A DNA stretch of 64,000 nt from Epiperipatus broadwayi (GCA_028023455.1 JAQFVV010000021.1:5794853-5858852); one strand, 5' to 3'. Positions 10,986-22,799 are shown, counted from the stretch's first letter. Notes: generated by a model not told the origin, from the letters alone. Program-made: numbers and translations.

Positions 10986-11267
10986 TTACCATTTAAGGTA
11001 TTTCAAATACTTTCTTTAATCTTCACTGAAGGAAAATCCAATAGAAATGCTTCCAAAATCCATAATATTAATCTGTTAGAGCATTATCACGATTAAGTAC
11101 TATATTCAAATTAGCCTTTACAAGACTTTTTTTTTTTGAAAAACATTGAACTTGCAGTTGAAAAACTACAAAAGGACTGTTCTGATTTGTTCGGATAATT
11201 CCTATTCTTGTGATTGTTTACGAATAAAGAAAAAAGTGAACTTTTTAATAGATAAATAATCGGATAG

Positions 11268-11375
11268 CTTTATTGCATGGGAGTGCCAGAGCTGGGGTTA
11301 ATCTGAGAACATTTTGCTCCCAAAGCTGGTACTTTACCACAGCACTAAACTTCACAGAAGCAACATTTTCATTAT
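11268..11375 (-). mobile_element. Possible SINE-2 relic
   Basis: The arrangement TTTATTGCATGGGAGTGCCAG, then a run ending GGTACTTTACCACAGCACTA and ACTTCACAGAAGC, resembles the SINE-2 modules at 3.7 and 59 kb. It is degenerate, and assignment rests on a few short words. Confidence 0.3.
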
Positions 11376-11639
11376 AAAATATTAGTAAACCAAATGCTTA
11401 GCATGATATTGGGATGCTTTATTATTCAGGAGAAAATTAGAGTGTTTAAGCATGAGACGTGACTAAATTGAATAGCGATCCAATTTTTTTTTTATCAATG
11501 CACTAAGTCGAGATGAGCATGAATCGTAATTCGAAGTCTTCAGAATTTACAATGAGGCTCCTAATATATTGCATAGCAAACTAAACTGCCGCAACATTGC
11601 TAAGTAAATCGCAGTACTCCATTACTATGACCATTAAAA

Positions 11640-11945
11640 TATATAGGGTATATGAGTACAGAATTTCACATGACCCACCACTCTCCACACTATCTCATAA
11701 CACTGATACACCCGAACACATATATGTTGAAAAGATAAATTATCACCAATTTACATATTTCATGCTAAACTAGCAATCATTAGTTGGTCCAGATTACCAT
11801 CTCTACACATATATGCTATAAGTGCTCAGATATATATTAAGATAGCCAAACCTCATACTTTAATGGACAGACTTCAATCTACTCCACACTCCAACTCTTC
11901 AACCATCCATCCAATTGAAAATCTGATCAAGGAACGCTCAAAGGC
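11640..11945 (+). mobile_element. Family D repeat, plus orientation
   Basis: It begins ATATAGGGTATATGAGTACA and continues through CCACCACTCTCCACACTATC, CATGCTAAACTAGCAATCAT and CCATCCATCCAATTGAAAAT. It stops after AACGCTCAAAGGC, before the distal section seen at 26.6 and 53.7 kb. Confidence 0.85.
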
Positions 11946-12689
11946 ATTAAAGTTAAAAAATCTACAGTATTAATTTATTTGTTTATAAATTAAACGCAGA
12001 AGTAAAATTCGATTTTAATAATGATGTTTTTGTTCTACTTGCTTTGTGAGCGTGCGTGTAAGTATTTGTAACAGTACAGTTAAGTAAAAGCAATAGTTTT
12101 GATTTTTTTTCTCTAACTGATGTTTCTAATGTTAAATAAGAAATAAATACCACAGCGTTTTCCTTTTCTTTTAAAAGAAATTGATTGACAAGCTGAGTTT
12201 TCTTTTTCTAGGAAGCTATAACCATTTCAATAAATGTCTGTTGAGCTCTGAAAGGTAAGTTAAATGAAGTTTTTTTTTTTTTTAAAAAAAGTAATCCTCA
12301 TGATTTTTAACATACAAATTAGAAAAAAAAAAACTTTCCTTTTTTATTAAAAGCTTTTCAAATATTAAAATTTTCATTAGAGATCATACTAAATATTTGA
12401 AAGGTTTTACGAATAGTATTTTAAAGGTTGGTGTGAACATTGTATTTAATTGCCGTAGTGTGTTCACACATTTATAGTGTAAAATAAAAAAATTGCACAT
12501 TTATTAATTTAATATGCCACGACTATTATTCGAATGTAGTTATGATTGTTCAAGTGTGATGGACATACAGTCCACTTGAAAAATATGTAGTGTGAGATTA
12601 ATTTATCTTCTTTCACTGAATGCTCTCTATCGATAAGAGATGCTCCACAAGAAAGCACAGAGGGTCACTCTGATGTGTGAATGTGTTAA

Positions 12690-12893
12690 TTAATTAAGAA
12701 AAATTACTAACACAACATATTTTGAATCTATGGTAATGAAAACAAGAGTCTGTATACTAGAAACATCTATTGTAGTCTTGATTAATGAGTAGTACCCAGG
12801 TGATAATTCCTGTTTCTTTCTGGCTTTTACTTTTATGAATAATACCTTAGGATTCAAAACTGGGACCAGTGAATTTATACATCTAGCAGCCAT
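12690..12893 (-). CDS. Unrecognised short open frame, doubtful
   Basis: A 67-codon frame opens at an ATG on the minus strand. The sequence around 12.53-12.90 kb has more mixed composition than its surroundings, and the peptide has Lys/Arg-rich and Ser/Thr-rich stretches (for example KVKARKKQELSPGYYS) with no low complexity. I recognise no domain. It may be an exon-like relic of an unknown element or chance. There is no visible splice or promoter support. Confidence 0.15.
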   Translation of the reverse strand: MAARCINSLVPVLNPKVLFIKVKARKKQELSPGYYSLIKTTIDVSSIQTLVFITIDSKYVVLVIFLN

Positions 12894-12957
12894 CTTTAAC
12901 TCAAGCTAATAGTCTGAATTTAACAAAGCTCTAAATAATATTTGTAATATATACCAA

Positions 12958-13066
12958 ATTGGTGGTTGAGTGGTCAGCACAGCTGCCTTAGAAGCAGTTG
13001 TCCCGTGTTCGCTGGTTCGCTTCCCGGTCAATACTTTGACACATGAAACAAGAAAAAAAATATTTT
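12958..13066 (+). mobile_element. SINE-1a copy
   Basis: The head begins TTGGTGGTTGAGTGGTCAGC, continues with GCTGCCTTAGAAGCAGTTGT, and has GGTTCGCTTCCCGG as B box. After the trailer (TACTTTGACACATGAAA) an interrupted A-tail follows. A short duplication of GTTCGCT lies just before the B box, as in the copies at 51.5 kb. Confidence 0.82.
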
Positions 13067-13129
13067 AAAAGAAATATAAACTTCCTTTATATATATACTT
13101 TAACCACATACCCAAATGTTAGTAATGAT

Positions 13130-13700
13130 ATCCAAGTTAGCATGGACCACAATGTTTTGAAAGTTCTCATTTTTGTCTCGTCTTCATGTGTTGCTGGTCT
13201 GACTAGTTACAGCTAGCCTAGGAAATAATCCAGAGCCTTTTAAATTTGTGAATACAGAATTTATGATGTTTCTCAACCAAGTAAGCTATTCTGTCAATGA
13301 TTCCAATCAGTAAAAATTTTAAATGCTTTCTTTCCAGTGAATGTCTTCCCAATTTCTTATAGAGAAGTGTGTAAAATTTCTATTGATTGTTGCCACTGAC
13401 TTAAAATAGGTTGGTCAGTTAGAATATCACTCTAATTTTAATATTTATAGATCTAAAGATTATTGGATTAACATCCATGTTAAATGTCTCTGGCCAGGCC
13501 AGCAGCACCTAAAAAAGAGGAAGCGAACCCAGACCAACTGCTAGGGAGGCAGCTGTGCTAATTGCTAGGCCGCCAATGCTTGACTAGTGCGTTATTATTA
13601 ACAGTTGAATAATTTAGAAATATATTTGAATTTTTTTCTAAAGATATATGATAATCTAACTAGATAATGGAAATTGTTTAGCATATAAATACAAAATTGA
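13130..13700. mobile_element. Degenerate family C foldback
   Basis: Left half: ACAATGTTTTGAAAGTTCTC, then TTGCTGGTCTGACTAGTTAC. Right half: GGCCAGGCCAGCAGCACCTA, AAAAAGAGG, then after the nested SINE, ATTATTAACAGTTGAATAA and GATAATGGAAATTGTTTAGC. Arms are mutated compared with the 6.3 and 35.2 kb copies. The SINE at 13511-13590 interrupts the right arm, so it arrived later. Confidence 0.65.
13511..13590 (-). mobile_element. SINE-1a nested in family C
   Basis: The minus strand reads AGCATTGGCGGCCTAGCAAT with GCTGCCTCCCTAGCAGTTGG as anticodon arm and GGGTTCGCTTCC as B box. It sits directly after AAAAAGAGG of the family C right arm. The A-tail is very short or lost. Confidence 0.75.
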
Positions 13701-14012
13701 AAATTATATTTTCTATGTATGTTTTAAAATGTACACGCAGATAATATTTTAATTTTTTTTGATTTTTCTCAATATATCCCTCATCTCCATAATTTCACCA
13801 CTACTCATTCATCAGTGCAGAAATTTAGAGTATTCTTCCTCAGTATGCATGCATTCTACTAATAACCTTTGTTCTTCAGATGAGCTACGGATAACAAAGT
13901 CTGAATCTCCACACCTATGTGGATTGCCCCATCCTTTCATCATGCCACTTTCACACAAGGAAGAGACTAGTTTTTATCAACTTTAACACATAGTAAAAGA
14001 TTAAATAGATAT

Positions 14013-14426
14013 TTATAATTTATACAGTCTTGTATTGAGGTGATACAATTTACTCCCTTTGGGAGCAGTCATGGATAAATTTCCTTTGTCAAATCGCATA
14101 CATGCTCCAATTAGGTGTTCAATTGTTTCATCCTCTCGCCCACATGATTGGCATATAGGGTCAAGATTTGGAAACCTTTTATATACACGAAACCAATTAG
14201 TGGGAAAAGTGTCATGATTTAATTTGATTACAAAATCAATGAATTTCGGCTCCAATGCCCAGAATTTAGTTCTTGATAAGAGCTTATTGTTAGTTAGATT
14301 TAGTTTACTTGGCAAACATTGTAACTCTGGATTCATTAGGTGATATGTTTCACATAGTCTGATCTTATTTGTGAATGGTAGTTGTTCTAGTGTAGTAAAT
14401 TTCCTTAGGTATTCATTCAGCTTCAT
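14013..14426 (-). pseudogene. LINE reverse-transcriptase tail, zinc-knuckle region
   Basis: A 137-codon frame on the minus strand ends with a CxxC...H...C arrangement (DPICQSCGREDETIEHLIGA then C) typical of the segment after the reverse transcriptase in several non-LTR retrotransposons, where it is thought to bind nucleic acid. Upstream residues (KFWALEPKFIDFVIKLNHDT) match the tail at 38.1-38.6 kb (LEPKFLTFLIKINLGAIHT), so both belong to one LINE family. No catalytic YxDD block or endonuclease is visible here, so the copy is 5' truncated or eroded. Clade not assigned. Confidence 0.7.
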
Positions 14427-15109
14427 TATCTAAATTTTTGGACTGATCACAATTGCAATCTTCACTGTATTCTGATTAAAGAAAACCAGATGTAAGATAG
14501 TTATTGAAAAATCAGAATCAGAAGTAGTTCAATTGTTCTGTAACAACTTGGAGAAAATCAAGAAAAGAGGCAAAGGCTTTTCATCAAAAAAATGATCGAA
14601 GACATATGGTCATACTTGAACACTGCACTCTTAAACTAATACATTCTGTCCTCTTAAACTAATACATTCTGTCCTTCATTTATTGTCTTATTCATAATTA
14701 CAACTCTCAATAAAATGAGATATTGCCAAATTTTGGTTTTTATTAATGTATCCCTCATCTGAATTCCACCAGACTGCAAACATTAATTAGCACAGAAAAT
14801 CAGACCACTCTCCCTCAAAAATATAATTTTAAAATGTAAAATGGGGGTAAATAATCAGTCCCTATCTTGCATAAGACTGCTGCAGTGAAAGTTATCAAAA
14901 TTGTCTACTTGGGCAAGGAAATTCAGACATTAATACTTCTACAACACTATACCCATATTAATTAAGAATTGAAGAGTATATTTGGGCTAGGGATAATCTC
15001 TAGTTTAATAAATAATTAGTAATAATCATTAATGCATTTTCATAAATTGATTTCTGTCAAAGTTGTGAATGCAAACAATTTGACACTTATACTCAAACCT
15101 ATAGTAAAT

Positions 15110-15262
15110 TGATATCTGTAATACTAAACAAATGATGAAGATATGTGTAAAAGGTTTGATCTGGGCCAACTGACAATTTCTGGATCAGCATAAAATGCAC
15201 ATCTTGGGGATCATTTATCTTTTTCACATCTTTGATTATATGTTTCAGAAATGTGTTATAGA
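15110..15262 (-). mobile_element. Family D fragment
   Basis: It has GATCTGGGCCAACTGACAAT and CAGCATAAAATGCACATCTT in D order. It ends near 15260 without the B-box-like edge. Confidence 0.6.
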
Positions 15263-15309
15263 ATAGAAGTTTGAAATATATAATATACATGTGCAGTTAC
15301 TGTATATCT

Positions 15310-15640
15310 AAAATAAATCATCATCATCATTGTCAACCATTATTAATTCACAGCATGATGAAGGTCTCTTCAAGTTCAATTTATCTTTTTCGATCTGTAA
15401 CTTTTTTTTTCCACATCACTCCTGCACATTTTCTTATTTCATTCATCCATGTCACATGTGGTCACTTTCTGGGTCTCTTAAATCTTTTGAAATCCAGTTT
15501 AAGATTTCAATTGTCCATCTATTATCATCTCTTCTAGCAATATGTCCAACCCAACTCCGCTTCAGTTTTTTAATTTTTTCAACGATATCAGTAACATCTG
15601 TTTGTTCCCTTATCCATATATTGCGTTTTTTCGATATCTT
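15310..15640 (-). pseudogene. RTE-like LINE 3' tail
   Basis: Minus-strand translation has the hallmark post-RT segment: a run around KLKRSWVGHIARRDDNRWTI followed by EILNW, preceded by EQTDVTDIVEKIK. This pattern ([K/R]W.GHI.RRxDxRW) is established for the C-terminal region of RTE-type and related endonuclease-reverse transcriptases of invertebrates. The element ends with GATGATGATGAT (ATCATCATCATC on the plus strand at about 15315), a microsatellite-like 3' end often seen in RTE clades. Frameshifts and stops follow GWMK. Plus-strand frames at 15271-15707 are shadows. Confidence 0.82.
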
Positions 15641-16890
15641 ACGTATATGTAAAGTTAAATTACAATATGAGCCATGTATGTCTCACTCACTTGAAAATGT
15701 GGAGTGAATGTTTTAAAATACATCCAGAGTGAAAGAGGTTGGTCTGACTTCTGGCTAATGGTTGGTGGCGGTATGATTGAGCTAGGTTAAAAGATGTACT
15801 GATAAGAACAAAATTTGAAAATATATATGTTTTAAAATTTACACATATTTCTCTTTTTCTTTTTTTAATTTTAAATTTTATAATTCTTTTTTTATTTCCC
15901 ATTAACTTCCTTCCATCAAACTGATTCATATCTTTGTCAAATTGTAATCTATAAATAATTTTTTTAATTTGAATTTTACAATTTAAAAAATCTGGCAGTG
16001 TTTTAAAATTCAATAAACCCAAAAAAAAAAAATCTATTATAATCATAAAATAATTATTATTAAACTTTAAATGAAGCTGAAAGCAAAAAATGATAACCTA
16101 ATTTATGTTAATCTGATTTAAATTATTAAAGTTGCTCATTTTGATGTCTGTTTTATTAAACTGAAGTGTCAAGGATTTCCTTTCACTCAGGAAGGAATCC
16201 GACATTAAATCCTGAATTATTTTAAGTAATATTAACCTTTCTGTGAAATAGAAATTATTATTATTTTTTTAAAAAGGATATCGATATTTAATAAAAAAAA
16301 AATTATTTTTATTTTTAAAATACATGTGTGCATGTTTAAATATATATTAATTTTTAAAATAAAAGATTATTAACTGTGTAAATACTTGTATGTATATATA
16401 TGTCAAGTGATACTAAAAAGGCATCAAATAATTACGATTGAACAAAAAAATAATTATTATTATCAACTACATTACTGTAGCATTGAAAGTATTTAAAAAA
16501 ATTTTTTGTAATGGTTATTGCAACTGTATTATGTCACGAATTGGTGTTCGAATCCATATGGATTTGATTTTTTTTTTTAGCTAGGTAAAGAGTTAAAAAA
16601 AACTTTTGATTTCTTTTACGCATCTGGTTCATAGCCACTCAGTTATTTATCAGTAAACGGATATCTAGCTATAACTAGCTGAAGAAAGGAAACTCATAAA
16701 ACTCTGTTATATTAATTGATTAACTGGTGTGTTGTGTTTACGTTTACTGCTTTTCTATAAAATGATTCTGAAGAAACTGTTGAAGGCTCTATATATTTTT
16801 ACCGTTATAAAAAACAGTGATTTTGCAATTTTTGTTTATTTCTACATTTTTTTTTGACTAACCTCATCTAATTTTTTTCTAACATATTAA
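15640..16890. other. Non-coding A+T-rich stretch
   Basis: No gene or recognised family. The minus-strand open frame at 15687-16046 is Lys/Ile/Asn-rich and overlaps T-rich low-complexity DNA, and I do not support it as a gene. Confidence 0.5.
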
Positions 16891-16909
16891 GATTTCAACA
16901 TTTGACCAA

Positions 16910-17015
16910 TCGAAGTACGTATATGTAACTCAAAATAATAGACAACTAGTTTGTATGCAATTTAATTTAATTTAAACAGTTGTCTACTATTTTGAGTTTT
17001 GTATGATTCGATTGA
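16910..17015. repeat. Hairpin, about 30-bp arms
   Basis: ACTCAAAATAATAGACAACT (from about 16927) pairs with AGTTGTCTACTATTTTGAGT (from about 16977), with flanking similarity ATCGAAG/GATTCGAT. The loop is TTAATTTAATTTAA-rich. Possibly the remnant of a MITE. Confidence 0.65.
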
Positions 17016-17159
17016 TTAAGTGTGTATAAGTTTTTGACAACATTATGATCATAGAATTTACTGAAAAATGACTATAAGAAACAAAATGTAAGATTTCTGA
17101 ATATGCTTTTTACAGTATTTATAATTTTAATATATATTTTTCCTACGATGTAGGCCCAA

Positions 17160-17225
17160 CCTATTTAGCTCAGTGATGGAGTTATCAACTTAAGAGTTAA
17201 AGGCTTTTAAATTGGTTCTCAGTTG
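17160..17225 (+). repeat. tRNA-like sequence, weak
   Basis: TAGCTCAGTGATGGAGT at 17166 is a good A-box-like string, and TTGGTTCTC at about 17212 is a poor B box. No cloverleaf could be closed by eye, so it is more likely a SINE relic than a tRNA gene. Confidence 0.3.
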
Positions 17226-17749
17226 AGTAAAATAAAAATAAAACAATTCAGTTTTATTAATTGGATCGAACTGTCGTACTCAATTAATACTCGATTCCAG
17301 AAGATTACATGACCTATTGAGAAACTAGCAATAATTGTATTTAGTTTGTGGACTTTTTTTTTTCGTTTAATTTTTTATAAAATTCTTTTTTATTTAAACG
17401 CCAATTTTGATTAAAATTTATCATTAATTGTGCCATTACACATTTGATGATTTATAATAATCGAGATTTTATTTTTGTATCTTTATTCCAATTATTATTA
17501 TCATTTTTCTGATATTCTTTTTATTTTGTTTAAACATAATATCACCAGCATCCATTAATTAATCCCAGTACAATCACTTTTCATTTCCAAAATCACATTG
17601 CATGCAATAAGCAAAGTAAATGGGTTTTAATTGATACCACAGTCTAGGTTGGGATTAGATGATTAAAAAAATAGAAAAAAAATATTATAAATATTTATGT
17701 TAATCAAATAATTATGAATGTAACATCTAGATAAACATAGTACATAATG

Positions 17750-18430
17750 CTTCATTGATTTTAGTCCTTGCTTATTTTTCACTTTTATTGGTCGACCACA
17801 GGATGACAATATCTCCAAGTTTAATCCAGTTTCTCAGAACTCTGACCTTTCTTCTTTTTCACATCAGACCAGCAAACTTTATTTCTAATAATCTATTAAT
17901 CTTAAATGTGGTTTCTTTCTTGAACTTTATAATCTCATGGAATCCAATTTAAAATTCTAACATCCATCTATAATCACATCTTCTAGCAATATGTGTAGCC
18001 CAGATACCTGTTTTCTCATCCCTGTATTTAATTTTCGATCCCTTCTTGTTATACCTGAAATATACTTTTCCATACTTCATTAAGTGGTCTGAAGTCTCTG
18101 TATTGCTCTTCTGTTAAGTGTCCAAATCTTGAATCCATAAGTAAGAACTGGTAAACCACATTGAAAACCTTCCATCATAGGCACTATCAAAAGCATTATA
18201 TTTAAGCTTAATTCTATGATTAACTTCATCTATTATGCTTTCATCTCTGCTAATAATCTAACCTAGATATTTGTAGTTATCAACTTCTTCTAATTCATCA
18301 TTATCAATCTTTATTTTCTTCTTTTGGTAAATTCCATTGAACATTACTTAAGTCTTTTTAGCATTTATCATTGATCCTACTTTCTTACTTTCATCTGATA
18401 ATTCTTGCAACATTTTCTGAAGCTCTGAAA
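17750..18430 (-). pseudogene. RTE-like LINE, C-terminal RT region
   Basis: The longest RTE-like relic here. Minus-strand frames read in order: ELQKMLQELSDESKKVGSMI and NAKKT (thumb-proximal), VDNYKYLG followed by ISRDESIIDEVNHRIKL (the YLG motif and the IxxRI helix), then MWFTSSYLWIQDLDT (the PVLTYGSE-type region), and ATHIARRCDYRW (the GHIARR segment). Stops and at least two frameshifts break it. The 3' end lies at the left. The catalytic FADD-type block is not visible, so the copy is 5' truncated near 18.4 kb. Confidence 0.85.
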
Positions 18431-18950
18431 AAATTAGTTTAAGCAAAAGATCATAGAATAGATTATTTATATAAGTCAAGGTTACCTTTACTATTAATTT
18501 GACATATTTGGGTACTACATATCCAGATTAGCAAGTTTGACTGATTAAGTAGATACATTGTAATAATTGACAATGTTTTTTTCACTCTCACCTTATTATT
18601 AAACATTCCATGCTGAAAGTTACCAAATATTAAATAAAAATATTAACCATTGCAATAACTATTTATTTTAATATATATATTAAATATAAATATTTATAAT
18701 ATTTCATATCATATTTTTCTTTGCTAGTTTATTCAATTACTATCCCACAATACTTTTTTATTTATGAAAATGTATTAAATAATCGTAATAAGTGAATCGT
18801 TTTATTACTTACGAGTTCATAAAAAGTTTGAGAAACAAAAATGATACAACTGGGCATGAATTTATAAACTTTGAGCTCCAGAATCGACAGCTTTGTGATT
18901 TCAACAAACCCAGCAGAACATAGAAATATATTTAAAAGTGCAAAACCATC
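18430..18950. other. Non-coding A+T-rich stretch
   Basis: No gene. A possible SINE-2 edge (ACGAGTTCATAAAAAGTTTG then CCAGAATCGACAG) lies at about 18810-18890. Confidence 0.35.
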
Positions 18951-18954
18951 AAAA

Positions 18955-20145
18955 CATCACATGATCACCATTTCATCTGCTTACACATGCTGTTAGTAAG
19001 AGCACCAAACTCTCAATATAGTAATGTCCTCAAGTACAAATCTTCATAATTAATGGATGCATGAAGGTTTGTGCATAAAATCTCTATCTAATGCTGCCTA
19101 CTTATTCAACATCCCCAGACTAGTTTCAAGCTTGTGGGTTTCATCAGTGAGGAGACTTGGATTTGATAGCACTGTACCTAGATTTTAGAATCCAATGCAA
19201 TCCTCCAGCAGTCACCTTTCACCTTTTTGGTTAGCTATAAAGCTAGGAGCCAAAGAAATGTATCCAAGCCATAGATCTAAATCTATACATTTTGGTGTCT
19301 TTGATTTTTCAAAAATCACAGTCACAATTATCCTATGGGCAGGATAGGTATAAAACCATCAAAACATCTCACACTCACTATTTCATATGCTTGCACATGC
19401 TGTTAATAAAGGGTACCAAAATCTCCATAAAGTAGTGCTTTATAGTTAACCAAATAGATAAAAGGTGGCTTCTGGAGGGTTGCATTAGATCCTAGGATCT
19501 AGGTGCAGTGCTCTCAAATCCTAGGCTTCTCACTGATGAAAGCCACAAGCTAGAAACTAATCTGGGGATGTTGGATAAGTAGGCACTAGATAGGGTTTTT
19601 TCACAAACATTCCTGTATCCATTGATTATGAAGGCTTACACTTAGTGTCGTTACTATATAGAGAGTTTGGTAGTCTTATTAACAGTATGTATACACATAT
19701 GCAATGGTGGTCATGTGATGTTTTGATGTTTTATACCTACACTGCCCATAGGATAATGGTGAATGTGGTTTTTGAAAAACCAAAGATACCAAAATGTGTA
19801 GATGCTGAACTGAGTTCAGGTTTGTATGACAATAAAAGTGAATGAGCCAGGATTGGAAACATTATGATGTTTCATCTTGGGCTCTTAGCTTTGTAGATAA
19901 CCAAATAGGTAAAAGGTGGCTACTGGTGGGTTACATTAGATCCTAAGATCTAGGTGCAGTACTCTCAAATCTAAGGCTACTTATTAATAAAACTCACAAG
20001 CTAAAAACTAGACAGGGGATGTTGGATGAGTAGGCACTAGATAGGGATTTTATACCCAAATCTTCTTACATCCACTGATTAAGACGGCTTTCACTTGGTG
20101 GCATTACTGTATGGAGAATTTGGCACTCATCATATTTAAAAGTGA
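18955..20145. mobile_element. Nested family A foldback cluster, about 1.2 kb
   Basis: Three arm sets are arranged as a large inverted structure. The left block (18955-19366: CATCACATGATCACCA, then CATAAAATCTCTATCTAATG, CCTTTCACCTTTTTGGTTAG, CATTTTGGTGTCTTTGATTT) returns inverted at about 19715-20145 (GTGGTCATGTGATGTTTTGA, CCAAAGATACCAAAATGTG, ATAGGTAAAAGGTGGCTACT, CTAGATAGGGATTTTATACC). Between them, 19366-19715 is itself a foldback of the same family. The best reading is insertion of one family A element into another, or inversion of an array. No transposase frame is present, and the 66-codon frame at 19645 is an artefact. Confidence 0.7.
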
Positions 20146-20349
20146 TTACCATTTTCTTTTAGTTTAAAACTTATGTTGGATTACCCAGATATTTGTTTCT
20201 GTTATTTTTTCCTTTTTAATAAGAAATAAAAAAAACCATGGATTAATTTAGAATAGCTGAATGAATCTTAAGGAGGATTGGGGAAGAAGACAAAATACAA
20301 ATCTGGTAATTGCATTGCTTATGCTTCTTAATTTATATATAATTATTAA

Positions 20350-20830
20350 AAAATAAAACAGTATAGAGACTTCAGACCATTCACTTAAGTATGAAGATGT
20401 CTATGTTGGAAGAAACAGAAAAGGATTTAAAACAAAAGAATAAATAGGTGTTGTAGATAACATTTAAATAATTCAGAAACTAAAATGAAATTGAATTGGA
20501 CATATTTCTAGAAAATATGAGAATAGATGGACAGTTGAAGTTTTAAACTGGATTTTTAAACGATTGTAGAAGACCTAGAAAAAGACTATATATAAGATGG
20601 ATAAATAAAATAAGGAAGTTTTCTGTTGGACAGTTGAAATTTTAAACAGGATTTCAAGTGATTATAAATGATCTAGAAAAAGACTATGTGAGTTGGATAG
20701 ATGAAATAAGGAGGTTTTCTGATGTGATGTGGAAATAAGAGATTAAAGATCAGAGAAAATGAATTAAACTTGAAAAACCTTTATTCTGCAGTGGATAGAT
20801 AATGATCAAAAATATGATTATTTAATATTA
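20350..20830 (+). pseudogene. Degenerate RTE-like LINE tail with internal duplication
   Basis: Nucleotide words follow the tails at 15.3 and 22.1 kb in order: TATAGAGACTTCAGACCA, ATAAATAGGTGTTGTAGATA, AATTGGACATATTTCTAGAA, GGACAGTTGAAGTTTTAAAC, AAGATGGATAAATAAAATAA, GTGGATAGATAATGATC. The stretch from GGACAGTTGAA to GAGGTTTTCT is duplicated (about 20529-20622 and 20628-20720). Frames are broken by many stops. It is identified through its relatives rather than through its own translation. Confidence 0.65.
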
Positions 20831-20999
20831 AAATGTACTTTATTTAATCTATTATATTTATTTTATTTTTTATTTAAATAAATAATTTTACCTAAGTAAA
20901 CATTAAAATAATAATGTTTGGTAGTCATGAAAATTTAAAGACCATTTCAAAATTTCGTTTGGATGTTAGAAGTTTTTGAATTTTATAAAACTGGATTTA

Positions 21000-21830
21000 T
21001 GGTACCATAGTTGTACAGAAATCAAAACATTTAAATAAATGATCTGATCAAACATAAACTCTTATTTGAAGGATAGATTAAAATTTCTTAATAATTATAT
21101 TATTAGATGATCTAATTCATTAGACAAATGTATTAGGTACAGATAAGTGAAGATGGAAAATAAAAATAGACTTAACCCTAACACAGAATTTCTATACAAA
21201 AATAAAAACACAAAATAGATATGTCATTCCAAAAAATATTAAGTATGTATTCACCAAAAGTTTTTAATTTAATGGCTTTTAATAATAATAAGTATGCTGC
21301 TGCTGATGATGATGACAATAATATATATTTTAAAGTATTAAATATGATGTAAAATGTTTTACATTAAATGAAGTTAGAAATTTCTGTGTCAAGTCTAGCC
21401 AAGTTAAGCATATACTTCTTCTGAAACCATTTTATCTGTTACTTTTCCTCTATTACTCATTTTCAGTCTATGATAATGCATTCTGTTTGTTTCTCCTATC
21501 CCATTTTAATAATAGTATATCCATGATTACTGTTAATCACAAAATATTTAATAACTAACTGAATCAGTAAGTCTTCATGTGACATTCAAATGTCCACGTT
21601 ACGTGTGCTATACATATATTAAAGACATCTTATTTAAATAGATTATATTTAATGCTTAATCTTCCAATTGTGAAATTTCTCTTTTCAATTTTTGCCAAAA
21701 GAAAAAAAAAATGTCAGCAAACATGGCATTAAAAAAAGAAGCAATCGGTTTGTATATGTGTGAAAATTAAAAATATTGTATACCATTATCGATGTATGTT
21801 TAGAAATATTAAAAAAAAAAATATTATTAA
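21000..21830. other. Non-coding A+T-rich stretch
   Basis: No gene. A GATGATGATGAT-type triplet run at about 21302 and a nearby AATAATAATA stretch are the only structure seen. Confidence 0.5.
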
Positions 21831-21835
21831 AGATA

Positions 21836-21918
21836 CGTCAAGCATTGGTGGCCGAGTGGTTAGCACAGCTGCCTTACAAGCAGTTGTCCCGGGTTTCGAC
21901 ACATTAAAAAAAATAATA
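21836..21918 (+). mobile_element. SINE-1a copy, truncated 3' side
   Basis: The head TCAAGCATTGGTGGCCGAGT, the anticodon arm GCTGCCTTACAAGCAGTTGT and CCCGGGTTTCGACACATT follow, then an A-rich tail. About 15-20 bases between B box and trailer are missing compared with other copies. Confidence 0.85.
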
Positions 21919-22089
21919 ATAAATTATATAAAATAGTACAGATAAGAAAAAAAAGGACAAATATACAACTTTATCACTAAAAAAAAATTTTTTTTTAATA
22001 AATTAGCATTATGATTGTATGCATATATTTTTATATTATTTATAAAAAGAATTTAAATTTTAAATATATAAAAAAAACATATTCAACAG

Positions 22090-22465
22090 AAAAACAATAC
22101 AGAGACTTCAAACCACTCAATATTGTATGGACAGATGCATTTTAGGAATAACAAGAAAAAATAAAAAAATATATACATGGGTGAGAAAACAAATAGATAT
22201 TACTGGCATCGTTGAAAGAATTAAGAAACAATTGGGGTTGGGTGAGACATATTACTAGAAGAGATGCCAATAGATGCACATTCAAAATCTTCAACTGGAT
22301 TCCAAGAAATTGTAAAAGATCTAGAAAGAGACCACGTATGAGATGGATGGATGAAAAATGGAAGTGTGCTGGGGTGATGTGGGGAAGAGTGGTTAGAGAT
22401 CAGTGAAAAAGGACTGAATTTGGAGAGACCCACCCTGAAATGGATCGATAATGATTGAAGATGAC
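22090..22465 (+). pseudogene. RTE-like LINE 3' tail
   Basis: The first frame reads MDRCILGITRKNKKIYTW then VRKQIDITGIVERIKK. After a frameshift near 22230 the second frame (22212-22406) reads NNWGWVRHITRRDANR, CTFKIFNWIPRN, RKRPRMRWMDEKWKCAG. These are the RxMLGI, GHIxRRxDxRW and RGRPxxRWxDD-type motifs established for RTE-class polyproteins. The 3' end is TGATTGAAGATGACGATCAT. The upstream catalytic domain is absent, so this is a 5'-truncated insertion. The minus-strand frame at 22221-22496 is a shadow. Confidence 0.88.
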
Positions 22466-22799
22466 GATCATGATATATCATTTCAAATAAAAGCAAATAA
22501 AAATTATTTAACCTTTTCGCTTCTTTTACAGTGAAGTATCATTAATGGCATTCATTGAAGAAACTTTCTTTTTATAATCATCTTTGCTACTAAGCAAATA
22601 AAGCTTTTTTAAAAATAAAAGAGCCCCTATTTATTGACTAAAACTATAATTAAAGTATAATAGATTTTTACATAAGTAAATTCACGAGTCTGAACTTGTT
22701 TTGGTATTAACAGGGTGATTCAAAGAAGACACAATTGCAGCAATCCTAGAGCAAAACGGAGGATTAATAATGTTTTAATAAAAAAAATATAATAACATT

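Noticed and set aside
14013-14426. Host zinc-finger gene
   Set aside because: The C..C...H...C block and preceding LEPKF segment recur at 38 kb and fit a LINE tail.
15271-15707. Overlapping plus-strand frames of 88 and 125 codons
   Set aside because: Antisense to an RTE-like tail that is well supported on the minus strand.
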